Shown here one piece after another: positions 23,540-36,104 of a stretch of DNA of 64,000 nt. Source of the stretch: Quercus robur (lineage: Eukaryota > Streptophyta > Magnoliopsida > Fagales > Fagaceae); contig NC_065545.1 in NCBI RefSeq assembly GCF_932294415.1, positions 19,100,857-19,164,856 of the forward strand, in the 5' to 3' direction. Every line of letters begins with the position of its first letter. The first letter of the stretch is position 1. The notes beneath the pieces are model-generated. The model had not been told where the DNA came from. It did not search any database and was given only the letters and a program-made list of their open reading frames with translations. The position numbers were made by a program, and so were the translations under genes.

Positions 23540-26500
23540 ATGGAATCCAACCCAGATTCAACGACCTTGGCCCAGCAAGTTCAAGCCCTGGCAGCCACCA
23601 TTGAGGAACTCACCAGGCAGAACCAGGAAATGAAGCTGCGGCTCCAGCAGGTTCAACAAGCTCAACAGGAAGAAAACCGGTCCAAGGGTAACACGGAGGG
23701 AGAGGGGGATAGCCAACAGAGGGAAACCCCCCGGAGACCAACTACTCCGGACGAACAGAACTCAGATCTTCTTCGGGAAATGAGGAAAGAGATGGACGAA
23801 CTAAGGAGCGCTATCAAGGAAAAAACAGACCGGAGTGTAGACAAGATGGTAAGGGCTACAGATTCGCCCTTCACTGCAGCGGTACTTAATTGCCCCGTGC
23901 CGTCAAAGTTTCGCCTGCCTCAATTAGAACCATTCGACGGACTCAAGGACCCTCAGGATCATCTTAATACCTTTAAGACGACTCTGGGCCTTCAGCAACC
24001 ACCTGACGAGATATTGTGTCGTTCCTTCCCTACGACTCTCAAAGGAGCTGCAAGAGAGTGGTTTACTAAGTTGCCGAACTCGTCCATAGACAACTTCGAT
24101 CAGCTAAGTAGTGCTTTCTTGCGTCACTTCATAGGGGGACAACGCCCAAGGAGACCAGTAGATTACTTACTCACCATAAGACAGGGAGAGAAGGAGACTC
24201 TGAGGTCATATGTCAAGCGATTCACCCGGGAAACTCTGGAGGTGGACGAAGCTGATGACAAGGTGCAACTGACGACCTTCAAGGCAGGGTTGAAATCCAG
24301 AGACCTTGTAGCCTCTCTTGCCAAAAACCCCCCGAAGACAATGGCTGAGATGCTCCTGAAGGCCCAAAAATACATGAACGCGGAAGATGCTCTAGCTGCC
24401 ATAAAAGATACCGAGAGGCTAGGAGACAAGTCCAAGAGGGAAGACGACCGCAGAGGGCAAAAGAGAGACAGATCAGAACGTCGGAACAATGACGGGAATA
24501 GAAGGAGAGATGACAAAAATCCTCGTCAGGTAAAATTTACTCCTTTGGTTATGCCTGTTGACAAGATTTTCACGCAGATCAAGGACGAGCATTATCTCAA
24601 ATGGCCCAGGCCATTACACTCGTCCCCTAACGTACGTGACAAGAACAAGTATTGCCGGTTCCACAGAGACCACGGCCACAACACAGAAGATTGCAGAGAC
24701 CTAAAGGAACAAATAGAGGAGTTAATACGGAAAGGAAAGTTGCAGAAATATGTAAAGAAAGGAGAATATAGCAAGTTCAGAGACGACAACAGGATCCAAC
24801 ATGAATCCTTCACTCGGGATGACGACCATCCGTCCCAACCTCCACGCAAAGTGATCGGGGAGATAAACACGATCACGGGAGGACCATCCTCAGGAGGATC
24901 GTTTAGATCACTCAAAAAAGCATGCCACAGACAGGTGAACAGCGTCCACACCGTGCCTCCGTCCAAGCACCGACGAACATACCAAGACATGTCCTTTAAT
25001 GAAGGAGACGCTAGGGGAGTAAAGCAGCCTCACAACGATCCTCTGGTCATAGTGCTGAATATAGAAGGGTTCAACACCAGAAGGATCCTTATTGATAACG
25101 GGAGCTCAGTAGATATCATCTACCTCCCAGCATTCCAGCAGTTGAAATTAGATCCAAAAAGGCTCCGCCCTTTTGACTCTCCGCTCGTCAGCTTCAGTGG
25201 AGACAGGGTCTACCCCAGGGGAATAGTGACTCTGACGGTGACGGCAGGGACCTACCCGTTGCAGTTGACCAAACAAGTAGACTTCCTGGTGGTAGATTGC
25301 CCCTCGTCCTACAATGTCATCATAGGGAGGCCCACCCTAAACAAGTGGAAGGCGGCGACGTCGACCTACTGTTTGAAGGTGAAATTCCCAACAGACAACG
25401 GCGTGGGTGAAGTGAAGGGTGACCAAGTCCTGGCAAGGGAATGCTATCAGGCCGTCCTGGCAAGAAAAGAGAACCACACGTGGACGATTGAAGAAAAAGA
25501 GGAGGACGGAATGGAGACCCTGGAAGTAGTGGAGTTGGTAGCAAGAAATGCGGACAAGACGACCAGGATAGGGACGATGCTAAGCCCCGAGATGAGAACG
25601 AGACTCATAAAATTCCTTAAGGGGAACCTAGATGTCTTTGCATGGGGTCACAAGGACATGCCAGGCATATCTCCAGAAGTCATCCAGCATAGGCTGAATG
25701 TGGACCCCAGCAGGAAGCCCGTCCAGCAACGACGAAGAACCTTCGCTCCGGAACGAGATCAGGCAGTAGCAGAGGAAGTAACCAAACTCTTGACGGCTGG
25801 ATTCATCCGAGAAGTATATTATCCAGAGTGGCTCGCCAACATCGTCCTGGTAAAGAAAGCCAACGGAAAGTGGAGAATGTGTGTAGACTTCACCGACCTG
25901 AACAAAGCATGTCCAAAGGACAGCTTCCCTCTACCAAGGATAGACCAGCTCGTGGACTCCACCGCCGGGCACAAGCTACTAACGTTCATGGACGCCTTCT
26001 CAGGGTACAACCAGATAAAGATGGCTGAAGAGGACCAGGAGAAGACTGCCTTCATCACGAGCCAAGGACTCTACTGTTACAAGGTGATGCCTTTTGGATT
26101 GAAAAATGCTGGAGCTACGTACCAAAGATTGGTAAACAAAATGTTCAGCCAACAGATTGGCAGGAACATGGAAGTATACGTGGACGATATGCTCGTCAAG
26201 AGCAAGGAGGAGTTCGCTCATCTGGACGACCTGGAGGAGACTTTTGCAACCCTGAAAAGACACCAGATGAAGTTGAATCCAAGCAAGTGTGTTTTTGGGG
26301 TGGCCTCGGGAAAGTTCTTGGGATTCATGGTATCCCAGAGGGGAATAGAAGCAAATCCAGAGAAAGTACGAGCCATCATTGACATGGCCTCACCCAAGAC
26401 CGTCAAGGATGTACAAAAGCTTACAGGAAGGATAGCAGCTTTAAATAGGTTCGTCTCTAGGGCCACAGACAAATGCCTGCCCTTCTTCAAAACCCTCAAG

Positions 26501-28714
26501 CAGGCTTTTGCTTGGACCGACGAATGCGAGGCAGCGTTCCAAGAGCTGAAGCAATACCTGAGCAGTCCACCCCTCCTGAGCCCGTCCAAAGGAGGGGAGA
26601 ACCTATACTTGTACCTGGCAGTGTCAGCCTCGGCAGTAAGCGCAGCCTTGATTAGAGAAGAAGGCAAGAAGCAACTCCCGGTGTACTACGTCAGTCAAGC
26701 CTTGCAAGGAGCTGAGTTCAGGTATCCAAGGATCGAAAAGATTGCGTTTGCACTTATAGTAGCCTCACGCAAGCTCAGGCCGTATTTCCAGTCGAATCCT
26801 ATCCTTGTGATGACGGATCAACCAATTAAGAAATCAATGAACAAACCAGAAGCAGCAGGGAGAATGGTCCAATGGGCAATCGAACTCAGCCAATTTGACA
26901 TCGAGTACCATCCCAGAGCAGCCATCAAGGCCCAAGCCCTGGCTGACTTCATCGCTGAGTTCACTCTTCCAGATGAACATGGAGTTACAGACGAAGTTGA
27001 TAAATGGACAATACAGACAGATGGTTCGTCAGCCCAAAAGAGGGGGGGAGTAGGGGTCGTCATAACCACCCCCGACGGAGAAGTGATGAGATACGGGGTT
27101 CAACTGAAGTTCCCAGCCACTAATAACGAAGCCGAGTATGAAGGAATATTGACGGGCTTGAGGCTTGGGAAAGCTCTTGGAGCCAAAAACTTGCTGATCC
27201 AGAGTGATTCAAAGCTGGTAATCGGACAGATCAGTGGAGAGTATGAAGCAAAGGAAGAAAGGATGCAGAAATACCTTAAACTGACAAGGCAACTAACTCA
27301 AGAGTTCGACACAGTGGAATTCGTCCAGATACCAAGGAGCCAGAATATGGGGGCCGACGAAGTATCAAAACTAGCGTCATCAGAAGAAGGGAAGACGAGC
27401 ACAGACATGGCAATAGAGATCCAGAAACACCCGAGTATTGAAGAGGTAGCGGTATTTTCCATCCAGAGCACAGACACCTGGATGACGCCCATAATATCCT
27501 TCCTCCAGGACGGGCACCTACCTCAGAATACTGACGAAGCCAGAAAGGTCAAGAAGAGAGCAGCCAGGTTTACAATCCTGAATGACGTCTTGTACAAGAG
27601 AGGCTTCTCCATGCCTTATCTAAAGTGCGTCGACGAGGACGAGGCCAAATACATCCTGGAAGAAGTACACGGAGGAATCTGTGGCGACCATGCCGGCTCC
27701 AGATCCCTAGTCAACAAGGTGATAAGAGCGGGGTATTTTTGGCCAACCATGCAGGGGGATGCTGCTGATATCGTTAGAAGGTGCGACAGATGCCAGCGGT
27801 ACGGGAATGTGCAACGGCTTCCAGCGGAGAAAATGACGACCATAGCCTCCCCATGGCCGTTCGCACAATGGGGAATCGACATCGTCGGTCCTCTGCCCCA
27901 AGGTAAAGGTCAGGTAAAATTCCTTCTAGTTGCTATTGACTATTTCACTAAATGGGTTGAAGCAGAGGCCCTAGCAACCATCACTGAGGCTCGGATCCGG
28001 AGCTTCGTGTGGAAAAACATAATCTGCAGGTTCGGGATTCCTTTGACGATCATATCTGATAATGGGAAGCAGTTCGACAGCCAAGGCTTCAGAGACTTCT
28101 GCTCGGACCTCGGGATCAAGAATCAGTTCTCATCCCCGGGACACCCCCAGGCAAACGGACAGACGGAAGTAACGAACAGGACGCTGCTCAAGATAATCAA
28201 AACCAAGCTGGACGAAGCAAAAGGTGCCTGGCCAGAAGAACTACCTAGTGTCCTCTGGGCATACAGGACTACAGCCAGAACCCCGACAGGAGAGACACCC
28301 TTCAGGCTTACCTATGGCACAGAGGCAGTGATCCCAGTAGAAGTTGGAGTAACAGGCATCAGGCGAGGAACTTTCAGAGATGGACTCAATGACGAGGAAC
28401 TGCGGTTCAACCTGGATTGCTTGGATGAAGTAAGAGACAATGCGTCCAGTAGAATGACGAAGTATCAAAAGAAAATGGCCGAGTATTACAACAAGAGGGT
28501 CAAACTCAGGCGTCTGGCCATAGGGGACCTTGTCCTTCGCAAAGTCACTATAGCAACTAAAGACCCTACTCAAGGGAAGCTGGGCCCTACATGGGAAGGG
28601 CCATATCGCATCGTTCACTACTCTAGGCAAGGAAGTTACCATCTGGAAACTATGGACGGACAAAAGCTCCCTCGTCCGTGGAACATTGAGCATTTAAAGA
28701 AATACCATGAGTAA
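23540..28714 (+). CDS. Gag-pol polyprotein of the Tat element (fossil)
   Basis: One long open frame of about 1,724 codons. Recognisable parts in order: N-terminal coiled coil; retrotransposon gag domain (residues about 130-300); a Cys/His knuckle-like segment (about 370-390); aspartic protease (about 495-620); reverse transcriptase with YVDDM (about 740-920); RNase H; a second RNase H with QTDGSS (about 1155-1280); integrase with zinc-binding region, DDE core and C-terminal part (about 1370-1720). It lies 77 bp after the 5' LTR. It is treated as a fossil element; it looks whole. Confidence 0.95.
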   Translation: MESNPDSTTLAQQVQALAATIEELTRQNQEMKLRLQQVQQAQQEENRSKGNTEGEGDSQQRETPRRPTTPDEQNSDLLREMRKEMDELRSAIKEKTDRSVDKMVRATDSPFTAAVLNCPVPSKFRLPQLEPFDGLKDPQDHLNTFKTTLGLQQPPDEILCRSFPTTLKGAAREWFTKLPNSSIDNFDQLSSAFLRHFIGGQRPRRPVDYLLTIRQGEKETLRSYVKRFTRETLEVDEADDKVQLTTFKAGLKSRDLVASLAKNPPKTMAEMLLKAQKYMNAEDALAAIKDTERLGDKSKREDDRRGQKRDRSERRNNDGNRRRDDKNPRQVKFTPLVMPVDKIFTQIKDEHYLKWPRPLHSSPNVRDKNKYCRFHRDHGHNTEDCRDLKEQIEELIRKGKLQKYVKKGEYSKFRDDNRIQHESFTRDDDHPSQPPRKVIGEINTITGGPSSGGSFRSLKKACHRQVNSVHTVPPSKHRRTYQDMSFNEGDARGVKQPHNDPLVIVLNIEGFNTRRILIDNGSSVDIIYLPAFQQLKLDPKRLRPFDSPLVSFSGDRVYPRGIVTLTVTAGTYPLQLTKQVDFLVVDCPSSYNVIIGRPTLNKWKAATSTYCLKVKFPTDNGVGEVKGDQVLARECYQAVLARKENHTWTIEEKEEDGMETLEVVELVARNADKTTRIGTMLSPEMRTRLIKFLKGNLDVFAWGHKDMPGISPEVIQHRLNVDPSRKPVQQRRRTFAPERDQAVAEEVTKLLTAGFIREVYYPEWLANIVLVKKANGKWRMCVDFTDLNKACPKDSFPLPRIDQLVDSTAGHKLLTFMDAFSGYNQIKMAEEDQEKTAFITSQGLYCYKVMPFGLKNAGATYQRLVNKMFSQQIGRNMEVYVDDMLVKSKEEFAHLDDLEETFATLKRHQMKLNPSKCVFGVASGKFLGFMVSQRGIEANPEKVRAIIDMASPKTVKDVQKLTGRIAALNRFVSRATDKCLPFFKTLKQAFAWTDECEAAFQELKQYLSSPPLLSPSKGGENLYLYLAVSASAVSAALIREEGKKQLPVYYVSQALQGAEFRYPRIEKIAFALIVASRKLRPYFQSNPILVMTDQPIKKSMNKPEAAGRMVQWAIELSQFDIEYHPRAAIKAQALADFIAEFTLPDEHGVTDEVDKWTIQTDGSSAQKRGGVGVVITTPDGEVMRYGVQLKFPATNNEAEYEGILTGLRLGKALGAKNLLIQSDSKLVIGQISGEYEAKEERMQKYLKLTRQLTQEFDTVEFVQIPRSQNMGADEVSKLASSEEGKTSTDMAIEIQKHPSIEEVAVFSIQSTDTWMTPIISFLQDGHLPQNTDEARKVKKRAARFTILNDVLYKRGFSMPYLKCVDEDEAKYILEEVHGGICGDHAGSRSLVNKVIRAGYFWPTMQGDAADIVRRCDRCQRYGNVQRLPAEKMTTIASPWPFAQWGIDIVGPLPQGKGQVKFLLVAIDYFTKWVEAEALATITEARIRSFVWKNIICRFGIPLTIISDNGKQFDSQGFRDFCSDLGIKNQFSSPGHPQANGQTEVTNRTLLKIIKTKLDEAKGAWPEELPSVLWAYRTTARTPTGETPFRLTYGTEAVIPVEVGVTGIRRGTFRDGLNDEELRFNLDCLDEVRDNASSRMTKYQKKMAEYYNKRVKLRRLAIGDLVLRKVTIATKDPTQGKLGPTWEGPYRIVHYSRQGSYHLETMDGQKLPRPWNIEHLKKYHE

Positions 28715-28815
28715 ATGTAATACACGAATACATTCGTTATTGAAGTTAATAAAAGTATTATTCCTTTGATGTTGTTGCGCAGGCAGTACAGGTCGACCAT
28801 GAGGCCTATAAAACA

Positions 28816-29230
28816 CTAAGTAACAAGATTCCGCCTTGACGGATGTAAGTTACTGACGAACATCATAGGATGGTAAAAAGGCTAAGTAACAAGATTCCGC
28901 CTTGACGGATGTAAGTTACTGACGAACATCATAGGATGGTAAAAAGACTAAGTAACAAGATTCCGCCTTGACGGATGTAAGTTACCGACGAACATCATAG
29001 GATGGTAAAAAGACTAAGTAACAAGATTCCGCCTTGACGGATGTAAGTTACCGACGACCATAACAGTGTTTAAAAAAAAAAAAAAAAAAACTAAGTAACA
29101 AGATTCCGCCTTGACGGATGTAAGTTACCGACGACCATAACAGTATGGTTAAAAGACTAAGTAACAAGATTCCGCCTTGACGGATGTAAGTTACTGACGA
29201 CTATAATAGCAGGGTTAAAAGACCAAGCAA
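28816..29230 (+). repeat. 66-bp tandem repeats in the Tat 3' region
   Basis: Six copies plus a degenerate one of a unit starting CTAAGTAACAAGATTCCGCC, at 28816, 28882, 28948, 29014, 29091, 29157 and about 29222. One unit is stretched by a poly-A run. Tandem arrays in this region are known in Tat/Ogre elements. Confidence 0.92.
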
Positions 29231-29557
29231 TAAGAGTCCGCCTGGACGGACATAAGTCGCCCATGCAGCACTCCCTAAAGTCACAAATGGCAGAAGTCAG
29301 TTGACGGAGAAAAAAGCGCAGTGCATTAAATCAACAACTAATTAACAAAGCACAAAAATTGTGGACGGATGTAAATCAGCCAGAACATCAAGAAGAAAAG
29401 TAAGTACGCTTCATTCCAGCCCATAACCACTGGGCCAATATCATTGTTTTCAAAATAAAGTTAACTGTTTTGAAATTAGATTTACAAAAAGAAAGGCCCA
29501 AAAACAAGATGGGCACCCACCATAAAAAAAAAAAAAAAATTTCCTAAGTATTAAGAA

Positions 29558-31763
29558 TCAAGCATCAGCTGTGCCCTCACTGGCCGGTACGTCAGCAACA
29601 GGCTCAGGAGCATCATCACCAGGGGCAGAAGATGAAGCCGCCTCCTCCAGAGCCATTTCCTTGTCAACTTCCTCCAAATCCAGGCTCTCCAGGTCGACTC
29701 CAGAAGGATGCTTGATCATGTACCTCCGGAGAAGCTCAAAACCTTTGAAATACCAGCTGAAGAGCACGGTATTGTATTCGTCAGTGGTCTGGAAAGCCTC
29801 CACGGATCGAGCGGCGATGGTCACAAGTTTCTCCTTGGCTGCCAGAAGCTGCTCGTCCTTCTCGTGAGTCAACCCGCGCTCAACTCTGAGGTCGTCCTCC
29901 AGCACCTTGACCTTCTCCTTCAACGTCGTGGCCTCGTCCATAGAAGTGATCAGGTTCGTCCTCAGGTCAGAGTTCTCCTTCTCCAAAGCCTCCATCCGGG
30001 TTGCCAGAGACGCCACCTTGGCCCCTTGAGTGAGGTACTCAGCGGTGATATGGAGACTCTCTCCCAACACCTGGAGGGAATTATGAAGTCGTCTATAAAA
30101 AAAAAAAAAAAAAAAAAAAAAATGATGATGAAGAGGGAAGAACCCCACACCTGGACCAGTTTGTGGACGTGACGAGAGGCCACATCGTTTAAGGACAAGT
30201 CAGAAAGAGCCTTCAAGTCCGCTGAAGTAACGACCTCGTGAGCTCTTTCTACGGCCAATGACTCGTCATCCCATATTGTGGATGAACGAGTATCAGTCTT
30301 CTCTTTCCCTTTGCCTGCCACACGCGGCCTTTTGGAGCCAGGAGTAGGAATCTCTTCTATTGAAACGGTCGGGGAGGCAGTCCTCGTCGTTTCGGAAGCT
30401 ATGGAAGGAACGATGCTGAGCGGGATGGAGGCAGGACCCTTCCCGGTGACTCGCACAGCCTTCTTCCCCAGATTGGACAGGGGTTCGTCCTTCTTTGACC
30501 TCATCTTTGCGTACATGTCCTTGTTGAATTTTGTCGTCATCTCTGCAAAAAGAAAGTGTGTCAAAAAATTGCTTAAGCACACATAAGAAGAACCAGCACT
30601 GACGAAGTCAAAACTTACTCTTTTTGCCTTCAATGCCGAGCTGACGAGGAACGAAAGGAGATGGGTCAGGACCAAGGTTGTAAAATGCAAGAGACCGGGG
30701 GTCGACCAGTTCGTCCTAGCTCTCAATCGTCTCAGCGTACCCGATGGCAGTCTCTATGCGTTCCTTATACCGTCTCTTCAGTCCAGGCCGTCTCTTAACT
30801 ATACCAAACAAAGAAACAGAGAAGTCAGCAAGACCAAAACCTCAAAATTGGCAAAATTGAAACAACGGGGAGAAATACTAACGCACCTAAGGTCGGGGTT
30901 CCCCACCGACGGAGCAACCTCGGGATATCACCCCAATCACTGCTGGATTGAGTCTCGAAGTCGTCCCCAGACACAAAGAAAAAGCGCGACTTCCAATACC
31001 TGAATGACGAGGGCAATCCCTTGACGATCCTAGTCTTTCTCTCCCAAGGGACTAATTCATAATACCCCCACTCCTTAGACTCTTTCAAACGATACAGGTA
31101 GGTGAGCTCGCCTATCCTGATCATATCCCCGTTGGAGGCCAACCATATTTGCATACAGTTGATGACGATCCTCCACGAGTTAGGCATGAGCTGCCCAGGA
31201 GCTATACCAAAGTGATCTAAAAGTTCCATCAGGAACGGGTGGACGGGGAGCCTAAGCCCACAGGTGAAGGTTGACTCGTAAAAGCATATTTCGCCTGGAA
31301 AGAAGTGACAGGCCCTATCTTCTTCCCTGGGTAGACGAACACGAACCCTAGACGGAAATTGAAACCTATCCTTAAATCTATTCACGGTCTCGTCATCCAG
31401 ACCACAAATCTCCCTAAGGGCATAAAAAGCCCTAACCTCTCGAGGGTCAGAGACGGCTGTATCTCCTTCAGTCGGGCCACCACTGGATGATAGCCCAGTC
31501 TCAAGATCACTAGACCTAACCTCAGACATCAATCCTCTCCCTCCTAAACCCTCGAACCAATTAAGCGATTGACGGAGCAAGGGCAACAATTCGCCCAAAA
31601 CGACGCTCAGACTATTGCCCCCGTACACAAAATTTTCCAAAAAAGGGTAAGTACCCAAAGACCCCCCTAGACGCGCAAAAAGGAAGGATATCGACGGGCA
31701 AGCTATCCTAACCTCCAAACTATCAACCATGGAATATACAGAAATCGGAGGGCAGAAAAACAA
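29558..31763 (-). CDS. Antisense ORFs of the Tat element (fossil)
   Basis: Several open stretches lie on the minus strand between pol and the 3' LTR: 31763-30825, 30726-29962 and 30148-29558. The first resembles the plant retroelement/transposase-like aORF family (charged, with a PREVRAFYALREICGL segment). The last is a coiled coil followed by an acidic Ala/Ser-rich tail. Antisense ORFs at this place are a known trait of Tat/Retand-type elements and may be spliced. Their function is unknown. Confidence 0.65.
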
Positions 31764-32246
31764 GATACAAAAACTGAAACCCCAAAAAGAAAAACAAGGA
31801 CCAACAACAGAATAGAAGCAAAGAGAAATAGCGAATCAAAAAATTATGCTACAGCAAAGGAAGAAAAAGAAGAAAGAAAAAGGAAAGAAAAACGTACCTC
31901 CAATGGTGGAACAGCAGAAGCGCAGCGCAAGAAAATCTGGAGAATGTAAGTCCTAAGAAAAATGCTCTAAAAAAAGTTGGTCTGTCTTTGCTCTTACAGA
32001 AGTAGAAGAAAAGTTAAAGAGGAGAAGTTTTAAATGTGGGCCAAAAACGATTGAAAAACCAGCGGGAAACCCAAGGGTCATGCCATTAATTCCACAGACC
32101 ATCAAGCGCCACGTGGCCATGATTGCGTGTAGCGCCGCCACTAAGCATTAAAAGCGGAACAGAACCCCAAGAGTCACAAGAAAAACTTTTCATCTTCTGT
32201 GATCGTCATGACGGGTCACCGACGACCCCAGAACCTGGGGGGCAAC

Positions 32247-32725
32247 TGACGGGAATGACGACTCTACATCCCGCTGACGAAGATAACATTAATGACGGGA
32301 GAATCATCCATGACGAGGTAATCAGAAACAACGAAGAAAGCCATCATCACTGACGAAGGCAGGGAGTTATTCAATGCAGTCAATCAATGACCCGAGCAGT
32401 TACCAAATCGACCAAGCAGACCGTTGGAGAGCCTCTTAAAAGTCTCATTACTGACCAGGGGCGTTACTTCAGAAAGCATTAACAGCCTCAACAGCTAGCC
32501 CTTAAGGCCTCAGGTATAAAACTTTCATACAACCAACAGAAGAGGATATATGCAAAAATACCCTGAAATTATATTTTATTTCCTTACTGTGTTTAATTGT
32601 GATCCTAACTTTGGCATCGGAGACTTTGTGGCAGGCACCACACCGGTGTCCCTCATCGAGCAAACTTTCACTTTCTACAAGAGATTCCATCTGCTCACTC
32701 TTACTGACGGATTTGTGTTCCATCA
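32247..32725 (+). repeat. 3' LTR of the Tat element
   Basis: Same length as the 5' LTR, one mismatch seen by eye. Preceded by the purine-rich CCTGGGGGGCAAC. Confidence 0.95.
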
Positions 32726-32730
32726 GCATC

Positions 32731-33369
32731 AAATTTAAAGCAAACAAAAGTACTCAGTACCGACCAACGTCGCGCGGCAAAATTGGGTAGGGGAGTTCAT
32801 CGGCAAGCCAATTGTTGGTCACCTGGACGAATTCTCCCGCCAAGTTTCTGTTAGAATTGAGAAGGCATGATATGAGCTGTACCCATACATCCCTAGCTTT
32901 TAAATAATAATCGAACCTAATATTGCCGCATAAACTATACATAAAGTTTATGTTATGGTGGTTTAGTTGCTGCCCGTTTATTTGTTTCAAACAAAAAATT
33001 AAATAAAATAAAAGTCAACTTGTTTAACCACCAAATAAGATTGAATTTATAATATGCTCTTTTTGACCATGATTAAAATTTGGTAAAGAGAATCTTTTAA
33101 AAAATTAGAAAATCCATTTTCTAATATTAACAAAAGGTGGATAGTGTTATCTTCCTGAAGCCTCAAGGATGAGAGTTTTTTTTTTTTTTTTTCCTTCAAG
33201 TTTGGAGTGGAGTGTTCATTCCCCAAAATTTCATGGGAGGGGAGTCTAATTACCCCCATTATATTTAAAAAATAGTTGATATGATTAATAAAAGCATGCT
33301 TCAATATGAGTTTTTTTTTTTTTTGAAGATATAAATCAAGTTGTTGTTTAACATGAACCCCTATCAGGT
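32731..33369. other. Flank with an unassigned minus-strand open stretch
   Basis: A 78-codon minus-strand frame (32990-32754) includes NNWLADELPYPILPRDVGR. I cannot place it; it may be a remnant exon or old repeat. The remainder is AT-rich with two poly-T runs, at 33178-33192 and 33310-33324. Confidence 0.3.
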
Positions 33370-36035
33370 TGGCTGAAGATAGCCCTAAAAGCGATGAAAG
33401 GTTTCCTTTGTTGAAGACATATCAGAGCCACAAATGCATTTTTCATGTCTACTGGGCTTACGTTGAATTTGTTATAGATGAAGTTTCGATATGCGAAATT
33501 GCTTAGGAAAATGCTTGTACTTGTTCCTCTTTGGACAATGGTCACCTTTGGTGTCTCGGACAAGCATGTTGTTGAGTTAATGCAACCTTCTAGTACAAGA
33601 CCCTAATATGCATGTAACTTAAATTTTAGGCCACCAGCAATATACATGTATTGTTTTTTTTTTTTTTTTTTTTTTTTTTTTTGGAGGGGTGGGAGAGACA
33701 CAACAATGGAATGAGGGAATTCGAACCCAATTTATCCTCCATGAGAGAATTATTGGAATGAAGTGAAAACAATTACTCGCTAGCGCATGATTCCAAAAAA
33801 AAAATTAATACACTAGTGCATGACCATTGATTGGTGTACAATGTATTAATTATTGGAACAAGTTTAGTTTCAAATCCATTTGGTGACTTTTCTAATGAGT
33901 CATGTGATTTATTTAAATAATACTTATGAATAGTCTTATAAATTGCAATGTAATGAGTTTGAAGAGATAGATCCAAACCAATTTGGAGTTTATCCTTAAT
34001 TATTTTTTAAGTCAGTCTTTTTTTTTTTTTTTTTTTTGGGAATCATCAAAATTAGTATTTGTTCGTTTGTGTTTTCTCAAAAATAATAGAGAGCAAGCAA
34101 TGATTTGATTGATGAAAATTTATAATAAATATACCAATATAAAGTGCAAAATGAAGACAATAGGTAACTTACCTCTAGCTGTTTTGAGATTTCAAAGTAG
34201 AGGGGATCAACAGAGACCCAAAAGGCATGCTCCCTTTCCTCAGGAGTCCCATCTATGGGGAAAACTTCCTCAGGTTGAAACCAAATATTGTTCAAGAGGT
34301 TGTCATATGAGCTACCATCTGTGACATTTACTGTATAATCTGCAAAATTTAAATACCCAAATTCTCTCGTGTAATCTCCATTTGATTTCAGGGGTAGCAC
34401 ATCTTCAGGCCCTTGCCCATACCTCTGCAGCATATATATGACAAACATTTGCAAAAAATCAACGGTACTTTAGATTATAGTTACTACAAACATGGCATTT
34501 CTAACATAATTTTATTCACTCTGAAACCTGTGAAAAGAATCCATTTTCATGATGCTCCTTATAATACTATAGTGTATGCACAATCTTTATACAAAGTTTC
34601 ACCATCCACAAACTCATAAAGCTAAATTTGGATGTAAGGTAGAAAATCAAATTTACTACCTGCCAACTCCAAAGAGCAGTATGTCCCCAATATTCAGCAA
34701 TGGTCACATCTCCTCTATTGATAGATGGGTTCACAGTTCCTGCTACACCATAATGCACTACTCCCTCTACATTGAAAAAGCTCAACAAAAGCTGAGTAGT
34801 TATGCCTGCATTTATCTAGGTAAAAAAGAAAAAAGAAAGAACAAATATCGTTAACCCCTCATAAAATTTGAGTGTAGAAAAAATTAGAAAAATGGGTCAA
34901 ACACCAAAGGAAATAAAATCAAAATTAAAAGAATATATAATACCATGCTCAGCCCAGTCATAACTAGTATGACTTTCTTCTTGCCAATGGTTCCAAACCG
35001 AAATCTTTTTCCTGAGAATAAGAAATAATTGAGGGAGGGGGGATAGTAAATAATGGATTTAGATTTCAAGATTTTAATAAAACAAAAATTCTTGCCATGT
35101 TATCTTTCTTTTATTTATTTATTTTTTGATGAATAAGTAGACATTATTATTAGAAATACACAACAGGGGTCAAAATAAAATACGTACTATACAACTAGAG
35201 AAAAGTATATCATGCACTGGAGGTATCCATCTACCCCTTATAGTATGTGGGCTCCACACATTGATCCTCTTGCAGCATATGGACTCTACACGATACGTAC
35301 TTCCTATACATGATATATCATTTACTGTAGATCTCTCACAAGTCACATGTGAGCTTCACTAGCGCATGGAACCCGTGTATGTGAGAAAAAGCAGTGTATA
35401 CAGCGAATACATGATATCCTTTCACAAACTATACGCCTTACAGTCAAAGAACTAGTAAACAAACTCCTTCCCTTCGCTAAAGAGACAACAACCTGGACAC
35501 AAATTAACCCAGCTCTAATCAAATTAATTAGAACATGACAAGAAGATCAGAGCATTTTGTAGGACAGTTGAACACCCTCCTAAACACAAATCTTACATCT
35601 AATCATTTCAAATCCACATATTAATATTTCTTAAATCTATTCATAAATTTCTTCAACAAAACAATTAATTCATCCATTCATACTTAATGTAAGTCATTTA
35701 GAACAATTAAAAACTGAAATCAAAATCCTTCCCTTCAAAACTTCTATAAAAAAAAAAAAAAAAAAACCCATTAATAAAATTATTTCAGTATGCCTAGTAT
35801 TACCAGTTTACCACTTACCAGCAATGTCTATGGTCCGGTTGTTAGACGTGTAGTTTGGAGATTGAAGAAGAGGGTACAGTTCAAATAGGTTCGGAATCAC
35901 CAAACCCAAATAAGGGCCATCTTTGTTGGCCTTAGGTATCATTTTCTGTGTCTGTGCTGTCAATGCACCATTTCCTTGTGCATTAAGCAGCATGAGAACA
36001 GAGAGAAACACACATGCAACTCTCAAAGCTACCAT
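33370..36035 (-). pseudogene. Bark storage protein / nucleosidase-like gene, 3' end decayed
   Basis: Five exons on the minus strand: 36035-35819, 35011-34944, 34815-34660, 34424-34173 and 33602 to about 33373, with good GT..AG sites and matching phases. The product starts with a signal peptide (MVALRVACVFLSVLMLL), so it enters the secretory pathway. It follows the plant bark-storage/MTA-SAH nucleosidase-like fold: GTIGKKKVILVMTGLSM, GVVHYGVAGTVNPSI, YTVNVTDGSSYDNLL, FNVSPVDM. Two things suggest decay. The usual Asp-Met-Glu of the family reads Asp-Met-Lys. After FIAFRA the frame departs from the expected GGGS segment and stops, losing about 35 C-terminal residues. It could instead be a divergent, shortened paralogue. 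Confidence 0.8.
33640..33795 (-). repeat. tRNA-derived SINE in intron 4
   Basis: On the minus strand an A-box-like GCGCTAGCGAGTA is followed by a B-box-like GGGTTCGAATTCC, then a poly-A tail that reads as a long T run at about 33654-33682. This is the order expected of a tRNA-related SINE. Target duplications were not resolved. Confidence 0.55.
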
Positions 36036-36104
36036 TTTTGTGGGAGAGAGATCAAGAGAGAGAGAAGGAATGGTGAGTTAAAAGAGCTAGCTAGCTAGCT
36101 AGCT
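35262..36104. repeat. Duplicated block, copy A (exon 1 and upstream of the bark-storage-like gene)
   Basis: From GATCCTCTTGCAGCATATGG to the GCTAGCTAGCTAGC run near 36100. It matches copy B at 37175-37227 plus 43231-44024 at high identity, including intron 1 sequence, exon 1 and the 5' UTR. Confidence 0.9.

Larger units (their letters stand above)
22984..32725 (+). mobile_element. Ty3/gypsy LTR retrotransposon, Tat lineage, looks whole and young (fossil)
   Basis: A 9.7-kb element with two 479-bp LTRs (22984-23462, 32247-32725) and a 5-bp target duplication GCATC (22979-22983, 32726-32730). By eye the LTRs differ at a single position. Next to the 5' LTR is a primer-binding region starting TTTGGCGCC; a G-rich polypurine tract precedes the 3' LTR. 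Parts in order: a long gag-pol ORF, 66-bp tandem repeats, antisense ORFs, 3' LTR. Tat lineage is inferred from a second, archaeal-type RNase H before integrase and from the long 3' region with antisense ORFs. LTR identity implies a very recent insertion, probably well under a million years. Confidence 0.95.

Noticed and set aside
23662-28693. Many minus-strand ORFs opposite gag-pol
   Set aside because: Shadows of the long plus-strand frame; no recognised domains.
28816-29230. Regular repeats that could suggest a CRISPR array
   Set aside because: Plant sequence; the 66-bp units are contiguous tandem repeats with no unique spacers.
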